Part shown: positions 41,268-54,066 of the stretch, piece by piece
Layout of the letters: the number at the start of each line of letters is the position of its first letter
Position numbering within the stretch: the stretch's first letter is position 1
From: Tubulanus polymorphus
Taxonomy: Eukaryota > Nemertea > Palaeonemertea > Tubulaniformes > Tubulanidae
Direction of reading: 5' to 3'
DNA: 64,000 bases
Assembly (NCBI RefSeq): GCF_964204645.1
Contig: NW_027437437.1
Location: 1-64,000 of the forward strand
The notes under the pieces: model-generated
Database searches by the model: none
What the model was told of the DNA's origin: nothing
What the model saw: only the letters and a program-made list of their open reading frames with translations
Made by a program: the position numbers and the translations under genes

Positions 41268-41621
41268 ATGGAGAGTAAACAAGCGAACAGTGAGAAAAAC
41301 AAATTATTTCTAGATAGAATAAAAGATACTACAAATATAAAATCTGTAGATTATAAGTTCAAAAAGTTAACAGAATTAACAATCCATAAGAAATATCTAA
41401 TTACAAATATTGATACAGTTACTAATAACTATGGAGATAAATTAGTTATACACATTGAATATGAAGGATTAAAAGGAAATACATAGTAATTCAGAACATA
41501 TTTACCGGATAGATTTCATAGATTATCAAGTGAAGACTTAGAAGAATTATGTTCTGGAGATTTCTATTTCGTATACAAAGGTAAGAATGAAAAAGGGCAC
41601 CATGAAATAGATTTCGAATAA
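41268..41621 (+). pseudogene. OB-like small protein, copy C
   Basis: Identical to 3424-3777, including the tandem TAG TAA after codon 72. Confidence 0.5.
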
Positions 41622-41638
41622 GAAAATATGTAAAATAA

Positions 41639-42903
41639 ATGGCGGAATTAAAAGAATACAGAAAATTTGTTGATTCTAGAAGACTTACAAATTATAAATC
41701 ACATAATTTACTAGTACAATTAGATAGAGAATTCAAGAATTGTGTAGACTTAAAATTAGTTAATATAAGTTTATGTAATTCCTTTTACAATATATCGAAT
41801 AAAACTATTGAACATAGAGCCCTTTTTAATTTTTAATAAGAATAAAAATGAATGGGCCTATATATATTTGAAACAAGGGTTATATAATTTAGATACATTA
41901 GCACAAGAAATTAATAGAAAAGCCTGGCACAAATTAGGTAGTAGTTCTGGGTTTAGTGTAACCGGCTGGTTGTTGTATCGGCAGGCTGGCTGGGGAACTA
42001 GCATTTACACCAGCGGTACAGGATTCCATCCATCAGGAACAACAAGGCAGTTAAACCTTATATGTACAATCTTTATTGCATCCCGGAATGAGAATGATTA
42101 TCATAGCTTTACATAGTCTTTATATACAGAATCATGAGTATAATGTGAGAATTAGGTGTCAGACAAGTTGTAGACATCAGGACTCACAAACAAACACCTA
42201 GTGACATGTTTGAGAGACATTAATTAATTATCGATGAGCACTGACTATAGCTAATTATTGTGAAAACATATTGAGTAATGTCACATGTTGATTACGACCT
42301 TAAAGCACATATTGACACTATAGTCATAAGTTATATTATATTATTATTATTATTATTATTATGTAGTAGTAGAGCTATGAAATGTTATGAACTGTTCGAT
42401 ATGACATTGTAGATCTATATGATTACGAAATATGCAAATTATATCAGGGTGACATTAGTATTAGATTTTTAAAAAGTGAGAGTTCTGATAGAATAAAGAT
42501 AAGGTTGTCTAATAGTGAAAAACATAAATTTATGGTAAAAAAACCTATAGCTAAACTGTTAGGAATTCTTCCAGATAGATCTTTTACAAATATTGACGCT
42601 ACTACACCAAACTTAATACCTTACACACATTTTTATATTTATTGCAATTTAATCGATCCTACAAAAACATTCGAAGCAACTAAAGATATAACTTGTAATT
42701 CTGGTTTATTAAACATTTTACCATTGAAGAATGTTAAAGAATTTGGAATGCAAATAAATTATAATTTAACAGAATGTGATTTCAAACCATGCATTCCTCG
42801 TTTTAATAATTTTAGATTAGAAATTAGAAATCATAATGGATACTTAATTGATTTAAATAATTTCCCTGTAATTTATGAATTAGTTATAAGATGTAGAGAG
42901 TAA
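41639..42903 (+). pseudogene. penton-like candidate, copy C
   Basis: Same frameshift and same MITE (41957-42454) as copy A 3795-5059. Confidence 0.5.
41957..42454. mobile_element. 498-bp MITE-like insertion, copy C
   Basis: Identical to 4113-4610 with the same TTAG flanks, so it was inserted before copies A and C separated. Confidence 0.75.
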
Positions 42904-42920
42904 TTTTTTTCACTATATAA

Positions 42921-43262
42921 ATGAATATAACTGTTGGACCGAGTATATGTTTTGGGTTTGATTTTAAACATGGTAAAGAAATGAGAATTAAACTAAATGA
43001 TGTAATTACTGATATAAAAAGTAAATCATTTAAAAATGCATCAATGATTGATAAAGAAAATTATAATATAGAAAAAGTAATTGATTTAATTAAAACGCCT
43101 TTAGAATATTATGAATTAAATGAAGATGGAATTATTGAAGATATCAAAAACATATTATCCAAAATATATGATAATCATCAAAGTAGTAATGAAATAAATG
43201 TTGAATTAATCATAAATAAGATAACTAAATATTTTGAAGATAGTAATTTTTTTGATAAATAA
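42921..43262 (+). CDS. 113-aa unknown protein, copy C
   Basis: Identical to 5077-5418; open frame, T-tract/TATAAATG start. Confidence 0.6.
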   Translation: MNITVGPSICFGFDFKHGKEMRIKLNDVITDIKSKSFKNASMIDKENYNIEKVIDLIKTPLEYYELNEDGIIEDIKNILSKIYDNHQSSNEINVELIINKITKYFEDSNFFDK

Positions 43263-43485
43263 ATGAGTGATAATAAGTGGATAATAACTGGATTATATAA
43301 TGGAGCATTACTATCAGTTGGAACTGTTGGTTATTCAATGGTATTAAAAAAAAGTATTCAAAATGGGAAGTGTTAATGTTGATAGATTAGACATCAATGA
43401 TATTTTAAAATTAACATAAGCAGTTACTCTATCTAATTTAACTATTGATTATTTAGAAAAACAAAAATATATTCCTCCCATATAA
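43263..43485 (+). pseudogene. 72-aa membrane protein, copy C
   Basis: Same frameshift and stop as 5419-5641. Confidence 0.6.
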
Positions 43486-43510
43486 ATGCATAATTTTTTT
43501 TGCTAAATAA

Positions 43511-43933
43511 ATGGCTTCTGCAATTATAACTATTATAGGATCGGCAATTGTTAACGCTTTGGCATTTACTGGTGGTGGATATTTATTTAAACATATTGAT
43601 AAAAATAGTTCATTAGGAGAACAAAGAAGACATAACTTAGCGTTAGAGAAATACAATAAAGCTGCAGAAGAATATAGAGAAAAAAGACAAAACTATATGG
43701 ATTACATCAATAAAGAATTATATGATCAGAAGATTTCACATAGAGATTTTCAATCAGTTGATGATGCAATGAGTTTATATAACGCGGTAACAAATAAAGA
43801 AAAATTACATCTATACAAACCTAAATTATCAGATTATTATACCCCTAGTAAAGAACAACAGAAATATGAAATAATTTGGATTTTAGGCGGAACAGTTATT
43901 GTTATATTTGTAGCATATAAATTTACTAATTAG
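43511..43933 (+). CDS. 140-aa double-hydrophobic protein, copy C
   Basis: Identical to 5667-6089. Confidence 0.7.
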   Translation: MASAIITIIGSAIVNALAFTGGGYLFKHIDKNSSLGEQRRHNLALEKYNKAAEEYREKRQNYMDYINKELYDQKISHRDFQSVDDAMSLYNAVTNKEKLHLYKPKLSDYYTPSKEQQKYEIIWILGGTVIVIFVAYKFTN

Positions 43934-43953
43934 TAATTTTTATTTCTAATTAA

Positions 43954-44384
43954 ATGGAAGATAAAGTTGACAATATTGATATTATTCCTCATGATATAAA
44001 TAAAACTAAATTAAAAACATATTTAGATAAACAAATATTAGAATTTGAAAGTGACTTAAAGATAAAAAAGAAAAAATATTTAAAAGTAAAATTATATATC
44101 TTATTATAAGTGGTTCGGTTACAATTAGTTCTGTAATAACATTTCTAGCAATATTCAGTCCATTAACACCTTTAGCTATATCAATTGGTGTGTTAGGATT
44201 AAGTTCAAGTGTTTTAACTGGTATAAGTTCAAAATTGAATATAAAAAGTAATAAAGAAAAAATTAAAACTAATATAAAAGAAATTAATAAATTAAAGAAT
44301 ACACTAGATTATATAATAAGTTTAAATGGTCATATAACAGTTGAAGAACAAGATAAATTATTAAAAGAATTAATAAATTATTAA
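43954..44384 (+). pseudogene. two-helix membrane protein, copy C
   Basis: Same break as 6110-6540. Confidence 0.6.
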
Positions 44385-44400
44385 TTTTTTAATTATATAA

Positions 44401-45785
44401 ATGGCAGACAGTTTTCCAAAAGCTTTCCAATATAATAAATCAATTAAATATAATATTCCAGCAATAGATTTTAATAAAGATATTACATATAGAAATGAAG
44501 TTTTAGATTCATTAACTAATTTAGAAATTTATGTTACTGAAACTAATAATTTTAATGCAAAGATGGAAAATATATTACATGTATATTTAATTAATTTTGA
44601 AAAATTGAAAGATGAAAAACAATGGTTATTAAAATCTAATATGAAGTATTGGCAGAACCAATTAAATCTTGCTGTTTATTGTGCAACAACAGGATGTGGA
44701 ATTAGTTGGAATGATCATTTGAATAATTCTAAATATAAATTAATTCAAAGTTTATTTAGATTTCATACATACTTTCAAATCAGAATAATATTAAATGAAG
44801 TAGAGTGCGCTTTACCAGGATCTAGATATTTTAAAGAATTAGATAATAATATTAATTTATCAAAGTTTTATAAAATTTGTAATGAATTTAATATAGATAT
44901 AAATAATTCTGATTTTAGAACAAAAATTGGAACAATAAGATCACTTCCTTGCCCTAAAAAGATTGCTGAATATTGTGCACTTCCCATACCATCTAATAGT
45001 TTGTATAATATCTATAGTAATAAATTAGGTTATGGTAAAATAGAAACTAAGGATTTAGAAACATTAAATTTCAATAAATTACCGACATTTTATGATAATT
45101 TAAAACAAGAAAACAATAATGGTTGGGTTTATTTCATTTTAGAAAATAATGAAGGTTTTACAAAATCAGGTATACAAAGAATCAATCTATTAGAACTTAT
45201 TTGATATGTATTCTAGGTGCACAAGTTGAAACAAGATCACCGATAATTGGAAATTTAAATACATCATTCGATACACAAAAACAATTTAAAGTTTTATTTG
45301 AAGATTCCATACATAATGATAAAAATAGATCGATTCCAGAAAACATTGTAAGATATCAAAATTATTTAGATAAATCACATATTAGATTAAATTATTGTAT
45401 AGGCCCTAATCTATTAATTATTTCTAACGATTTAGTACTAAAGATGGGAAACATAATTGGTTATAATAATCTAATTAAAACTGCAACAATAAATAATCCA
45501 TTTGGGTTAAATGATATAAATAAAAAGATTATTACTGCTCCAAAATTAATGGAAGGTGAAAAAAATAAAAAACACATTCAATCAACTGAAACTAAAACTA
45601 ATAATATTACATTAAATAATGATTCTAAAATAAAAGATTACAATACATCAGAAAATATAAGAACTGATATTATTCAACATGATATAATTAAAACTAATGA
45701 TGATAATAAATCCCATGAAAATGCTAAATTAGCTATAACTTGTATAGGAATTGTAATCGGAGGAATATTATATTTTAAATTTTAA
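44401..45785 (+). pseudogene. ~460-aa structural-type protein, copy C
   Basis: Same 4-nt frameshift as 6557-7941. The empty micro-element site is at 45656/45657. Confidence 0.6.
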
Positions 45786-45801
45786 TTTTTTTATTATATA
45801 A

Positions 45802-47521
45802 ATGGATGTAGAAGGTGGAGAAGATATTCCATTGGATCCTTTAGATGAACCTGGTATAAGTGATGAACAACAACCTGATTTTAGTGAAACAAGTTTTAAT
45901 GACGGTAATGAGCCAGAATATAATACTAATTTAGGTGAAGATGATGATTATGATGATGATTATGATGGAATTAATTCCGAATTACGTGAAAAATTAAATA
46001 AATATTTAAAAGCTCCTGAAAGTGGTAGAATTTCAACTAGAAGAGAAAGAAAAGAATTTATGGAACTATTAGAAAAACAACAAGAAAAATATCCTGATAA
46101 ACCTATGGAATTATATAGAATGAAATCTAGAGTAACAGATACAATTGTTAACGAATTATTACCAAAAGTTGTAATAGATGAAATTGATACTGAAGATGTT
46201 GTAGAACAAATTTCAAGATGACCCATATTTCACGAATAATTCAGAATTTAAAAATGATTCATGGTATTATAATCTTGAATTAAATAGGAATACTGTATCA
46301 ATTCAATTATCTAGAATGGGTCAAGAAAATATTTTTGAACCTGGAATGCGAGCATTATCTACAATTGAAGATTCAAAAGGTGGTAGAGAATTTCTCAGAA
46401 TTATATGGAATGCAATCGATAGAATAAATGAAGAAGAACCAATTCCTAATATTGATATAAACAAATATTCACCATTTAAAAATCCAAATCCAAATCCTAC
46501 TGATCTTGATCCAGAAACTGATGAAGATTTTGCAAATCGATTAGATAAATTAAGATCTTCAACGCCCGAAACATCGAGAAGAGACACTCAACAAATTGAT
46601 AATGATTCAAGTCAATTACAATTAACATTTGAAAAACAAATTGATAGATTAAGAGATTCAGAAGAACTGATGAATAGTATATCAGATACATCTGGTTCTG
46701 AAACTGGAATAAATCGAATACAATCTTTACTAGAAAAAGGATTACTTGATTTAACTGATGATGAATTAGAAGCATTTCCTGAACAAGCACGTAGAGAAAT
46801 TAAAGGTATGCAAGAATCAGCTGGTGAAATTGCTAATACTAAGATGAGATTTTCTAAAATAACCATGTTAGAAAAAGAATTAACTAATGCAAATGAAGAA
46901 TTAAAACAATTAGAATTAAATAGAGATCTTCAATTAATCGAGGAAGCTGATTATGAAAGCAGAAAGTTAGCTTTAGAAAAAGAAATAGATGATTTAAAAT
47001 ATAACAAAGAATTACAGGAAAAAGAAAGAGATACATTATTAAAATCATATGATCTTAATCATATTAAAAAATTAAAAGTTATTTTTAAAGATTTGTTGAT
47101 AAAACCAGATTCTAAAATATCATTGAAAGATAGAATAAAGTTATTATTTAAATTAGAAAGAATAACAATTCTTTCAATTCTAACAGCTGTAACTATGTTA
47201 TTTACAACAATTGGTTTAGCAATATCAAATGCTTTAAAATCTACGCCTACTCCCAATAAACCGGATAAACCCCCAGATAATAGTTCTATACAAGATAAAG
47301 TTAAAGATAGTTTAAAGAAATTAGCAAAATATTTATGGGAACTATCTAAAAAATCTGCTGCAGCTTTACCAGGAATTATTGCATCAATTGTTGGTTTTAT
47401 ATTGAAATCTGCAGGAAACATTATTAACTTTGCTGCTGAACATATTATTTTATTTTTAATTACAGTTGTAAGTGCTATTATTTTTGGGTTAGTGAATATG
47501 ATATCAAAAAATATCAAGTAA
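45802..47521 (+). pseudogene. acidic coiled-coil/membrane protein, copy C
   Basis: Same frameshift as 7958-9677. It reads AAALPGIIAS where copy A reads AAALLGIIAS; copy B also has Pro, so Pro is ancestral and the A change is private. Confidence 0.6.
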
Positions 47522-47561
47522 ACATGATAAAAAATAAATAATTAATTTTTTTGTTAAATAA

Positions 47562-48809
47562 ATGAGTGGGAGTTATATAAGTCCTTCTAAGATTTCTAGA
47601 ATATCTAATGCTATTAAAGCAGAAAGATCACATCATATAATTACACATAATCCTTCTAACATTAATCCTGATGAAACTTTATATGTTAGAATTCCTCGAT
47701 TAACATAAAATACTTTTTATGTTCCAAATAGTATTTATTTATCAGCCGATATAAAAGTAATCGGTAATAATAATAATTATGTTGTTGATAATGTTGGAAG
47801 GTATTTGATTAAAAAGTTAACAATAAAGATTGGTCCAGAAACAGTTTTCTCATTAGATGATTATAATTTATTTATGCATTATAAAGATTTATGGTTAACT
47901 AAAGAAAATAGAAATAATATGATATTTCAAGGCATCCAATCAGAAAACCAAAATAAATTAAGATCAGAAGCTAATAGCGCAATATTAACTAATGCTGTAG
48001 ATAAATTGATAAAAAGTATATATGGAAGCAAATATAAAATTCCATTGGACTTTGAATTGATAAATAACAATGCACCTTTATATAAATACGCAATTCAAGA
48101 AGACGTTATATTCGAAATAACATTTGCTCCTGTTAATGAAATTGTAATATCTAGCGTTAATAAAGATATGAGTTATAAATTATCGAATATATGTTTCGAA
48201 TATGATACAGTAACTGATGAAAATATTTCAAGTATAATTCAAACTCAATACAATCAAGGAGTTTCATTATTATATGATTATATTGATAAATTTAAAACCG
48301 TAACTATTAATGCAAATGATGAAATTATTAATGAGAATATTAACTTCCCAAGAAGATCTATTAAAGGTATATTAATATTTTTTACCATTGCAACATATAC
48401 TAATTGTGCAATAAATGTTGATAATTATTATAATCCTGAAATAACAAAAGTAGAAATAACTATCGAAGGAATAGCAAATAAAACATTTTGTCAAGGAATG
48501 AGAATGATAGATCAATGGCCAGAAATTAGAAAACATTTTATGAATGAAAAAGTAAAATCATTTGAAAATTGTAATATTAATCAAATTGATTATTATACCG
48601 GTAATAAATATGCGTTATGGTTAGATTTTAGAACAACAGAGGATAATTCATTACATGGTTCTGGAAAAAAATTACAGAACACTAAAGATGGAATACAATT
48701 ATTCATGACAAAGAAAAGAGGAGACAAAAATTTTAAAATGCACATTTATATTATATCTGACGCGCAATTAAATATTGTAAATTCACAATTACATAGTGTT
48801 ATGTATTAA
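47562..48809 (+). pseudogene. MCP: major capsid protein with codon-49 stop, copy C
   Basis: Same TAA (47706-47708) as copy A. One synonymous difference from A at 47687. Confidence 0.85.
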
Positions 48810-48841
48810 AATTTTAACTTTAATAAAAATATATATAATAA

Positions 48842-49663
48842 ATGGAAGGAGGTAAAGTATATAAACATATTCCATACATCGATACACATGAAAATAATGA
48901 TGGTTTATATTATGTAATACCTTGTAATATAGCTTTGATATTTGATCCTATTTTCAAAATTTATGAAACTAAACTAATAGAAATCGATAATAATAAAAGT
49001 GAAGTTGTTGATAATTTAAGTAATGTAATTGATAATAATGTAATACCTACTACAGTAATACCTACTACAGTAATACCTACTACATCTAATAATGTAATAC
49101 CTACTACATATAATAATGCAATAATATTAAATGTTAGTGAAAATAGAAATTATTGTGATTATTGTAAAGGTGAATTTTCAAACGCTCCATCAAATTGGAA
49201 TCAACATATGAATACAAATTCACATATTACTAATGTTATAGAACGTGTTGGTTTAAAAGAATTTATAGAACACCCATTTAGATATGTTACAAAGTTTGTT
49301 TCAAATCAAAAAGTAAATGGTAAAGAATTATATGAAGATTTTTTATTAGCAACACCTAATAAAGATGAATTAGATTTAACTGATGCTAATAAAATATTAG
49401 GATCAAACATTGTAAATGAAATATTAGGAGCAAACACTAAAAAAGATGATAATGAAAATGGTGCCGTATGGCACCCACATGGTGATATAGTTACAGATAT
49501 TGATATTAAAGATTATGTGGACACACTTTTGGTGAAAGATAAAGAAGAAACTTTTGATGATGCGGTAGAAAGGATGAATAAGTATAACAATAAAACAACT
49601 ATTGATGATGATACGGTAGAGAGTTTGAATAAATTGTTAGGGTCTGATAGTGAAAGTGATTAA
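48842..49663 (+). CDS. 273-aa zinc-finger protein, copy C
   Basis: As 10998-11819 except Arg for Cys at residue 135. The micro-element is at 49460-49486. Confidence 0.75.
   Translation: MEGGKVYKHIPYIDTHENNDGLYYVIPCNIALIFDPIFKIYETKLIEIDNNKSEVVDNLSNVIDNNVIPTTVIPTTVIPTTSNNVIPTTYNNAIILNVSENRNYCDYCKGEFSNAPSNWNQHMNTNSHITNVIERVGLKEFIEHPFRYVTKFVSNQKVNGKELYEDFLLATPNKDELDLTDANKILGSNIVNEILGANTKKDDNENGAVWHPHGDIVTDIDIKDYVDTLLVKDKEETFDDAVERMNKYNNKTTIDDDTVESLNKLLGSDSESD
49460..49486 (+). repeat. 27-bp micro-element, copy C zinc-finger gene
   Basis: Identical to 11616-11642. Confidence 0.8.
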
Positions 49664-50037
49664 GATATTAATTATATTTAATTCAAATAATAATATTAGT
49701 TGAAAATTGTATAAAATAATAGAAAATAAAAAGGGGGTTTTAAGTATTTAAGGTATCTAATACATATCTAATACATATTATTTGAAAATACCTTAAATTA
49801 TATTTCTTTTTTAAATTTATGTTGAAACCTCAGTAATAATAAATAACCTTTATTATTTTCAAACTTATTCATACATTTGTTGAAAAAATAAAAATAAATT
49901 GGTTGAAAATTGTATAAATAATATTTATTTTAAAAAGGGGGTTTTAAGTATTTAAGGTATCTAATAGGGTAACAGGTATTAGGGTATCAGGTATTGGGGT
50001 ATCTAATAGGGTATCTAATACATAGGTATATAAATAG
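49664..50037. repeat. convergent intergenic duplication, copy C
   Basis: Identical to 11820-12193, including the ATPase 3'-end duplicate (49798-49872, minus strand). Confidence 0.7.
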
Positions 50038-50598
50038 TTATTTTATAAATCTATATTCATATGGAAATTGTAGTCTCAGTAATAATTTTGAACCTTTATT
50101 ATTCTTTAATTTATTCATATATTCATCATATAATTCAGTAGGTATAATTTGATTTTCTTCCAATGATTGTTGCATAGATTTTCTATCTTTATTGTAGAAT
50201 AAAACTAGAAATCTTATATTCTCCCTAAAGTCTTTAACAATTGAATTATATTTTTGATTTATTTTTGATTTCTCTAACTTTTGAATCATGTAAATTTGCG
50301 CAATCATCTACAATGAATAATGTATTTGATCCTTTATAAGTATCAATTGCTATTTTTATACAATTATCTAAATTTCTTTTACTGTTTTAGGATCTAATAT
50401 AATAAACTTTTGTATCTTAACTATGCTTCTATTATATGTTTTATTCATTTCATAAGTGGGGCAGAATAATATTATATTATCAAAATGATTCTTATAAATA
50501 GTTTCTAACAAGTCTAATATGAAATGTGTTTTACCACAATTAGTTACACCAGTTATTAACATATTATGCGGTTCAAATATAAATAAATCTTTATTCAT
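50038..50598 (-). pseudogene. packaging ATPase, degraded, copy C
   Basis: Identical to 12194-12754: Walker A intact, frameshift before Walker B, further break after it. Confidence 0.75.
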
Positions 50599-51709
50599 TT
50601 ATTCTTTTAATTTTACTAGATAAAATCCATTCATTAAATTTATCATCGTATCCTTTATATTTCACCAAAGAATACTTTTTTCGTTTAAGAGTTTTTGTTT
50701 TCAATACTTTTTCTATTTTGTATTCTATTTCATCTGGATTTGGTACAAGTGATAATTCTTGTTCATAGAAATAACCTAATATTTCTTCATCTTTTAGATC
50801 TTCTAATTTATAAACAAAAGGTTTAGTTAATATTATCTTTTTAATCTTGAATATTTCTTCTGTAAAATTTGGGGTATAACCTTTATAAAATGTTTTTCTA
50901 TATTTAGATATTCTTACGTGTTGTCCAATTTTAAATTTAGGTTCTCCGAAATCATGTGTAACAAATGCTCCATATAAATTATTCCAAACTATTTCCGAAT
51001 TATCTTCTTTTCTAGCTTGTATAGGTTTCATATTTATAGAACTATGTTTAGAATTATTATAACCTTTCACTAAATCATCTAACACATCGATATATTTATA
51101 TGTTTCATTAGCAGTAAAATATTTCCACATTCTAGTTTTCAATGTTTTATTAAATCTTTCTATAATAGATGCTTTTTTATCTGAATGTGTTGAAAAATAA
51201 TCTACATCGTTATCAGATAATAGTTTTTTAAAATGTTTGTTATAAAATTCCTTACCTTCATCAAATTGTATCCTATCTGGAATAGCTTCTTTAAATATTG
51301 ATTTAAAAGCATTTGTCACTTCTATAACAGTTTTATTTTTGATTGGAATTGACCATGCGTATCTACTGAATATGTCTATAACATTCAGTATCCAGAAATA
51401 TCCTTTGTTGTATTCTTCTAAGTTCTTCATGTCAAGCAAATCAGCTTGCCATTGTTGATCGATATATGAAACCATAACTTTTCTTGTTAAATAAGTTTTA
51501 TCCATTTTCTTGTGGATTTGATATGTTGGTTGATTTTGTAACCATGATTTTAATTCACTATATTTTATATCACCGTGTGGGTGCCATACGGCACCACCAC
51601 CATTTTCATTATCAGATTTAATTTTATCCCATAATTCTGAAACGTTAGAATATGATACTTCACTTTCTGGGTTATAATATAAATCTCTTAAATATTGTTC
51701 TTTTTTCAT
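50591..51709 (-). CDS. chromodomain integrase, copy C
   Basis: As 12747-13865 with one synonymous difference (50690). DDE triad and chromodomain intact. The micro-element is at 51569-51595. Confidence 0.93.
   Translation of the reverse strand: MKKEQYLRDLYYNPESEVSYSNVSELWDKIKSDNENGGGAVWHPHGDIKYSELKSWLQNQPTYQIHKKMDKTYLTRKVMVSYIDQQWQADLLDMKNLEEYNKGYFWILNVIDIFSRYAWSIPIKNKTVIEVTNAFKSIFKEAIPDRIQFDEGKEFYNKHFKKLLSDNDVDYFSTHSDKKASIIERFNKTLKTRMWKYFTANETYKYIDVLDDLVKGYNNSKHSSINMKPIQARKEDNSEIVWNNLYGAFVTHDFGEPKFKIGQHVRISKYRKTFYKGYTPNFTEEIFKIKKIILTKPFVYKLEDLKDEEILGYFYEQELSLVPNPDEIEYKIEKVLKTKTLKRKKYSLVKYKGYDDKFNEWILSSKIKRINE
51569..51595 (-). repeat. 27-bp micro-element, copy C integrase
   Basis: Identical to 13725-13751. 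Confidence 0.8.
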
Positions 51710-51715
51710 TCTATT

Positions 51716-52165
51716 TTAATCCATTAATATTAATCTTGGTTTATTTTCAATGACTTTATCATTTGACTTATTTGGTATGATAGGTTTGTTGTCATTGGAA
51801 TCATTATTGTTATCATCAGATTTGAATTTTGATTCATATATTACGCCGGAGAATATAATAATTGTGATTAACCCAATTGTAATATATAAGTAATTATGAG
51901 CTGTGCTGAATCTATTAGATGGATTATTATTTGAATCAATATCAGATAAAGTCTGTGATTCATTTATATCAGTTAATTTCTTTTTCTTAGCTTTTTTTAA
52001 TTCTGAAGATCTTTTACCTAATTCTCTTGCCCATTTCATTTGTTTCTCTATATCAGTTAATTTCTTTTTCTTAGCTTTTTTTAATTCTGAAGATCTTTTA
52101 CCTAATTCTCTTGCCCATTTAATTTGTTTTTCAGATCTAGCCTTTTTCTTAACGCTATCACTCAT
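51716..52165 (-). CDS. lysine-rich repeat + TM protein, copy C
   Basis: Identical to 13872-14321. Confidence 0.7.
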   Translation of the reverse strand: MSDSVKKKARSEKQIKWARELGKRSSELKKAKKKKLTDIEKQMKWARELGKRSSELKKAKKKKLTDINESQTLSDIDSNNNPSNRFSTAHNYLYITIGLITIIIFSGVIYESKFKSDDNNNDSNDNKPIIPNKSNDKVIENKPRLILMD

Positions 52166-52760
52166 TTATTTTAGTTAATTTTTGTTCTGATTCATTTTCT
52201 GTTTCGACGTTTGGTTGTAGTACATCTGTTTCGTTCTTACCTGATTTATATTCCATAGGCTTGATGTTCGAAAATGTAATGACACCAGTAGAAATTAATG
52301 TCATAACCGATCCTAATTGGAATGAAGCATAACCAACCCATTTTTGTAATAACTGTCATAACTAAGTAGTCATTTTTCAAATCACTATATAATTTATTTT
52401 CATCATCAATTGGTATTAACTGGTTACATAACTTAGAGTAACATTTGACAATACCATCTGAAATAGAATCATTTATTCTAGCTAATCGAGCTTCTTCATA
52501 AATCTTAAAATATTTTATTACTTTATCGGGTTTCATAGAGTCTAGTTCTTGAAAAGTAATGATTCTATTTAAAACTCATTAGTTTTTCCACCGGCAATCA
52601 ATAGTTCTATATGGTGCTTATAATATAAATAGTATTCATAATCTTTATTGTTATTAACTTGAATAGAATTAGAAACAACTGTATCTTTATTATCACTAAT
52701 ACCCAAATCATCTAATGTCTTTTCAATATCAATACTATTCTTATTAGATTTCTTTGACAT
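52162..52760 (-). pseudogene. membrane protein with two frameshifts, copy C
   Basis: Identical to 14318-14916. Confidence 0.6.
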
Positions 52761-53599
52761 TTATATTAGAGAAAAAAAGCAAAAAAAATATTATAAATAT
52801 TCTTCAAATGATACTAGATAGTTAAAGTTAAAGAACTCTAGTATTGACTACTGATACTAGCTATTTGAATTTAAAGAATATCTATTTGAATCTATTCAAA
52901 ATATAAAGTATTCTCTTTTGAAAAGAAAGTATTAAAAATATAATAGAATTCACTAGCTAGTTGAAGTTATTGTTTTTTTATTATATTTTATTTGAATTAG
53001 GATTTAATATCTCACTACTATTGTCTATCTATAGGAGCGGTAACTATAACTGTCCAGATAAGTCATTTCGGATTCTCGATAATAAATCCTAAAACTGAAA
53101 ATAAATTCAAAGAAACGACTGGTGGAAATATTATTTCATAAACACATATATTTATTATGTAAATTTTAGCGATCGATAATAGAACAATGGAGAACAATAG
53201 AAATGCGGTCCAATCGGACCGGTTATTGCGCAATACACGGTTATATTTTTATTCTGTAAACTACAACATTCACACATAGAAATGTAACCAATCAATATTG
53301 AGCAGCTGTTTCAGTCAACAACGATCAATAATAGAACAATGGAGAACAATAGAAATGCGGTCCAATAGGACCGGTTATTGCGCAATACACAGTTAACAGT
53401 AAACAATACAATACAGAACAACCGCCGCCATTAACAACGATCAATAATAGAACAATGGAGAACAATAGAAATGCGGTTCAATCGGACCGGTTATTGCGCA
53501 ATATTTAGTTAACAGTAAACAATACAATATTAAAACAGATATATACAATCGGGATTACATTTTTGATATCTATATTACAAAGACCTTCAGTGTTATAAT
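52761..53599. promoter_or_regulatory. noncoding control region, copy C
   Basis: Counterpart of 14917-15755. The palindromic array is at 53170-53504. Three base differences from A cluster near 52857-52870. Confidence 0.45.
53170..53504 (+). repeat. three-copy palindromic iteron array, copy C
   Basis: Identical to 15326-15660. Confidence 0.85.
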
Positions 53600-53779
53600 T
53601 TATAATTTTGTCCAGAATTCTTTAATTACTGGATTGTTTCCAATCATTTCTTCAATTTCTGGTAAATATCTGACTACTTCACTAAATGCTAATCCTAATA
53701 TTTTGAATTTTTCATATTTTATTAATCTACCTACTCTTCTCAGTTTTCTTTCAAAACCGGCACTGATATCTCCACTCAT
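53600..53779 (-). CDS. 59-aa small protein, copy C
   Basis: Identical to 15756-15935. Confidence 0.5.
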   Translation of the reverse strand: MSGDISAGFERKLRRVGRLIKYEKFKILGLAFSEVVRYLPEIEEMIGNNPVIKEFWTKL

Positions 53780-53895
53780 TTTCTTAGTTTTCGATTATTT
53801 GAGTCCCAACAGCAATTTAAGTCGCGTTGCTGGTAATTTTGGTAATTGTAGTTCGCGCGGTAATTGTTTATTATGTATTACATCACTCAGAGTTT

Positions 53896-54066
53896 TCACC
53901 ATTTCTTGATGATAGTCCAAATGTTCTTATAATTTTGTGAAGTTTGTTCGTCAATTACGAGAGTTTCATCCTCCATTTCTATTGATTCCTGAGTTTCACT
54001 ATCCGTCGTTTCCGGTTCCTCATACGTTGGTTGGCTTAGAATTTCTGGTCGATCTCTGTATTCCAT
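53896..54066 (-). CDS. 56-aa acidic small protein
   Basis: MEYRDRPEILSQPTYEEPET... with acidic stretches and a C-terminal NIWTIIKKW. Complete here; in copy A only 16052-16156 survives. It is preceded by AGATTAAAATGG rather than the T-tract motif. Not recognised, and may be noncoding. Confidence 0.4.
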   Translation of the reverse strand: MEYRDRPEILSQPTYEEPETTDSETQESIEMEDETLVIDEQTSQNYKNIWTIIKKW

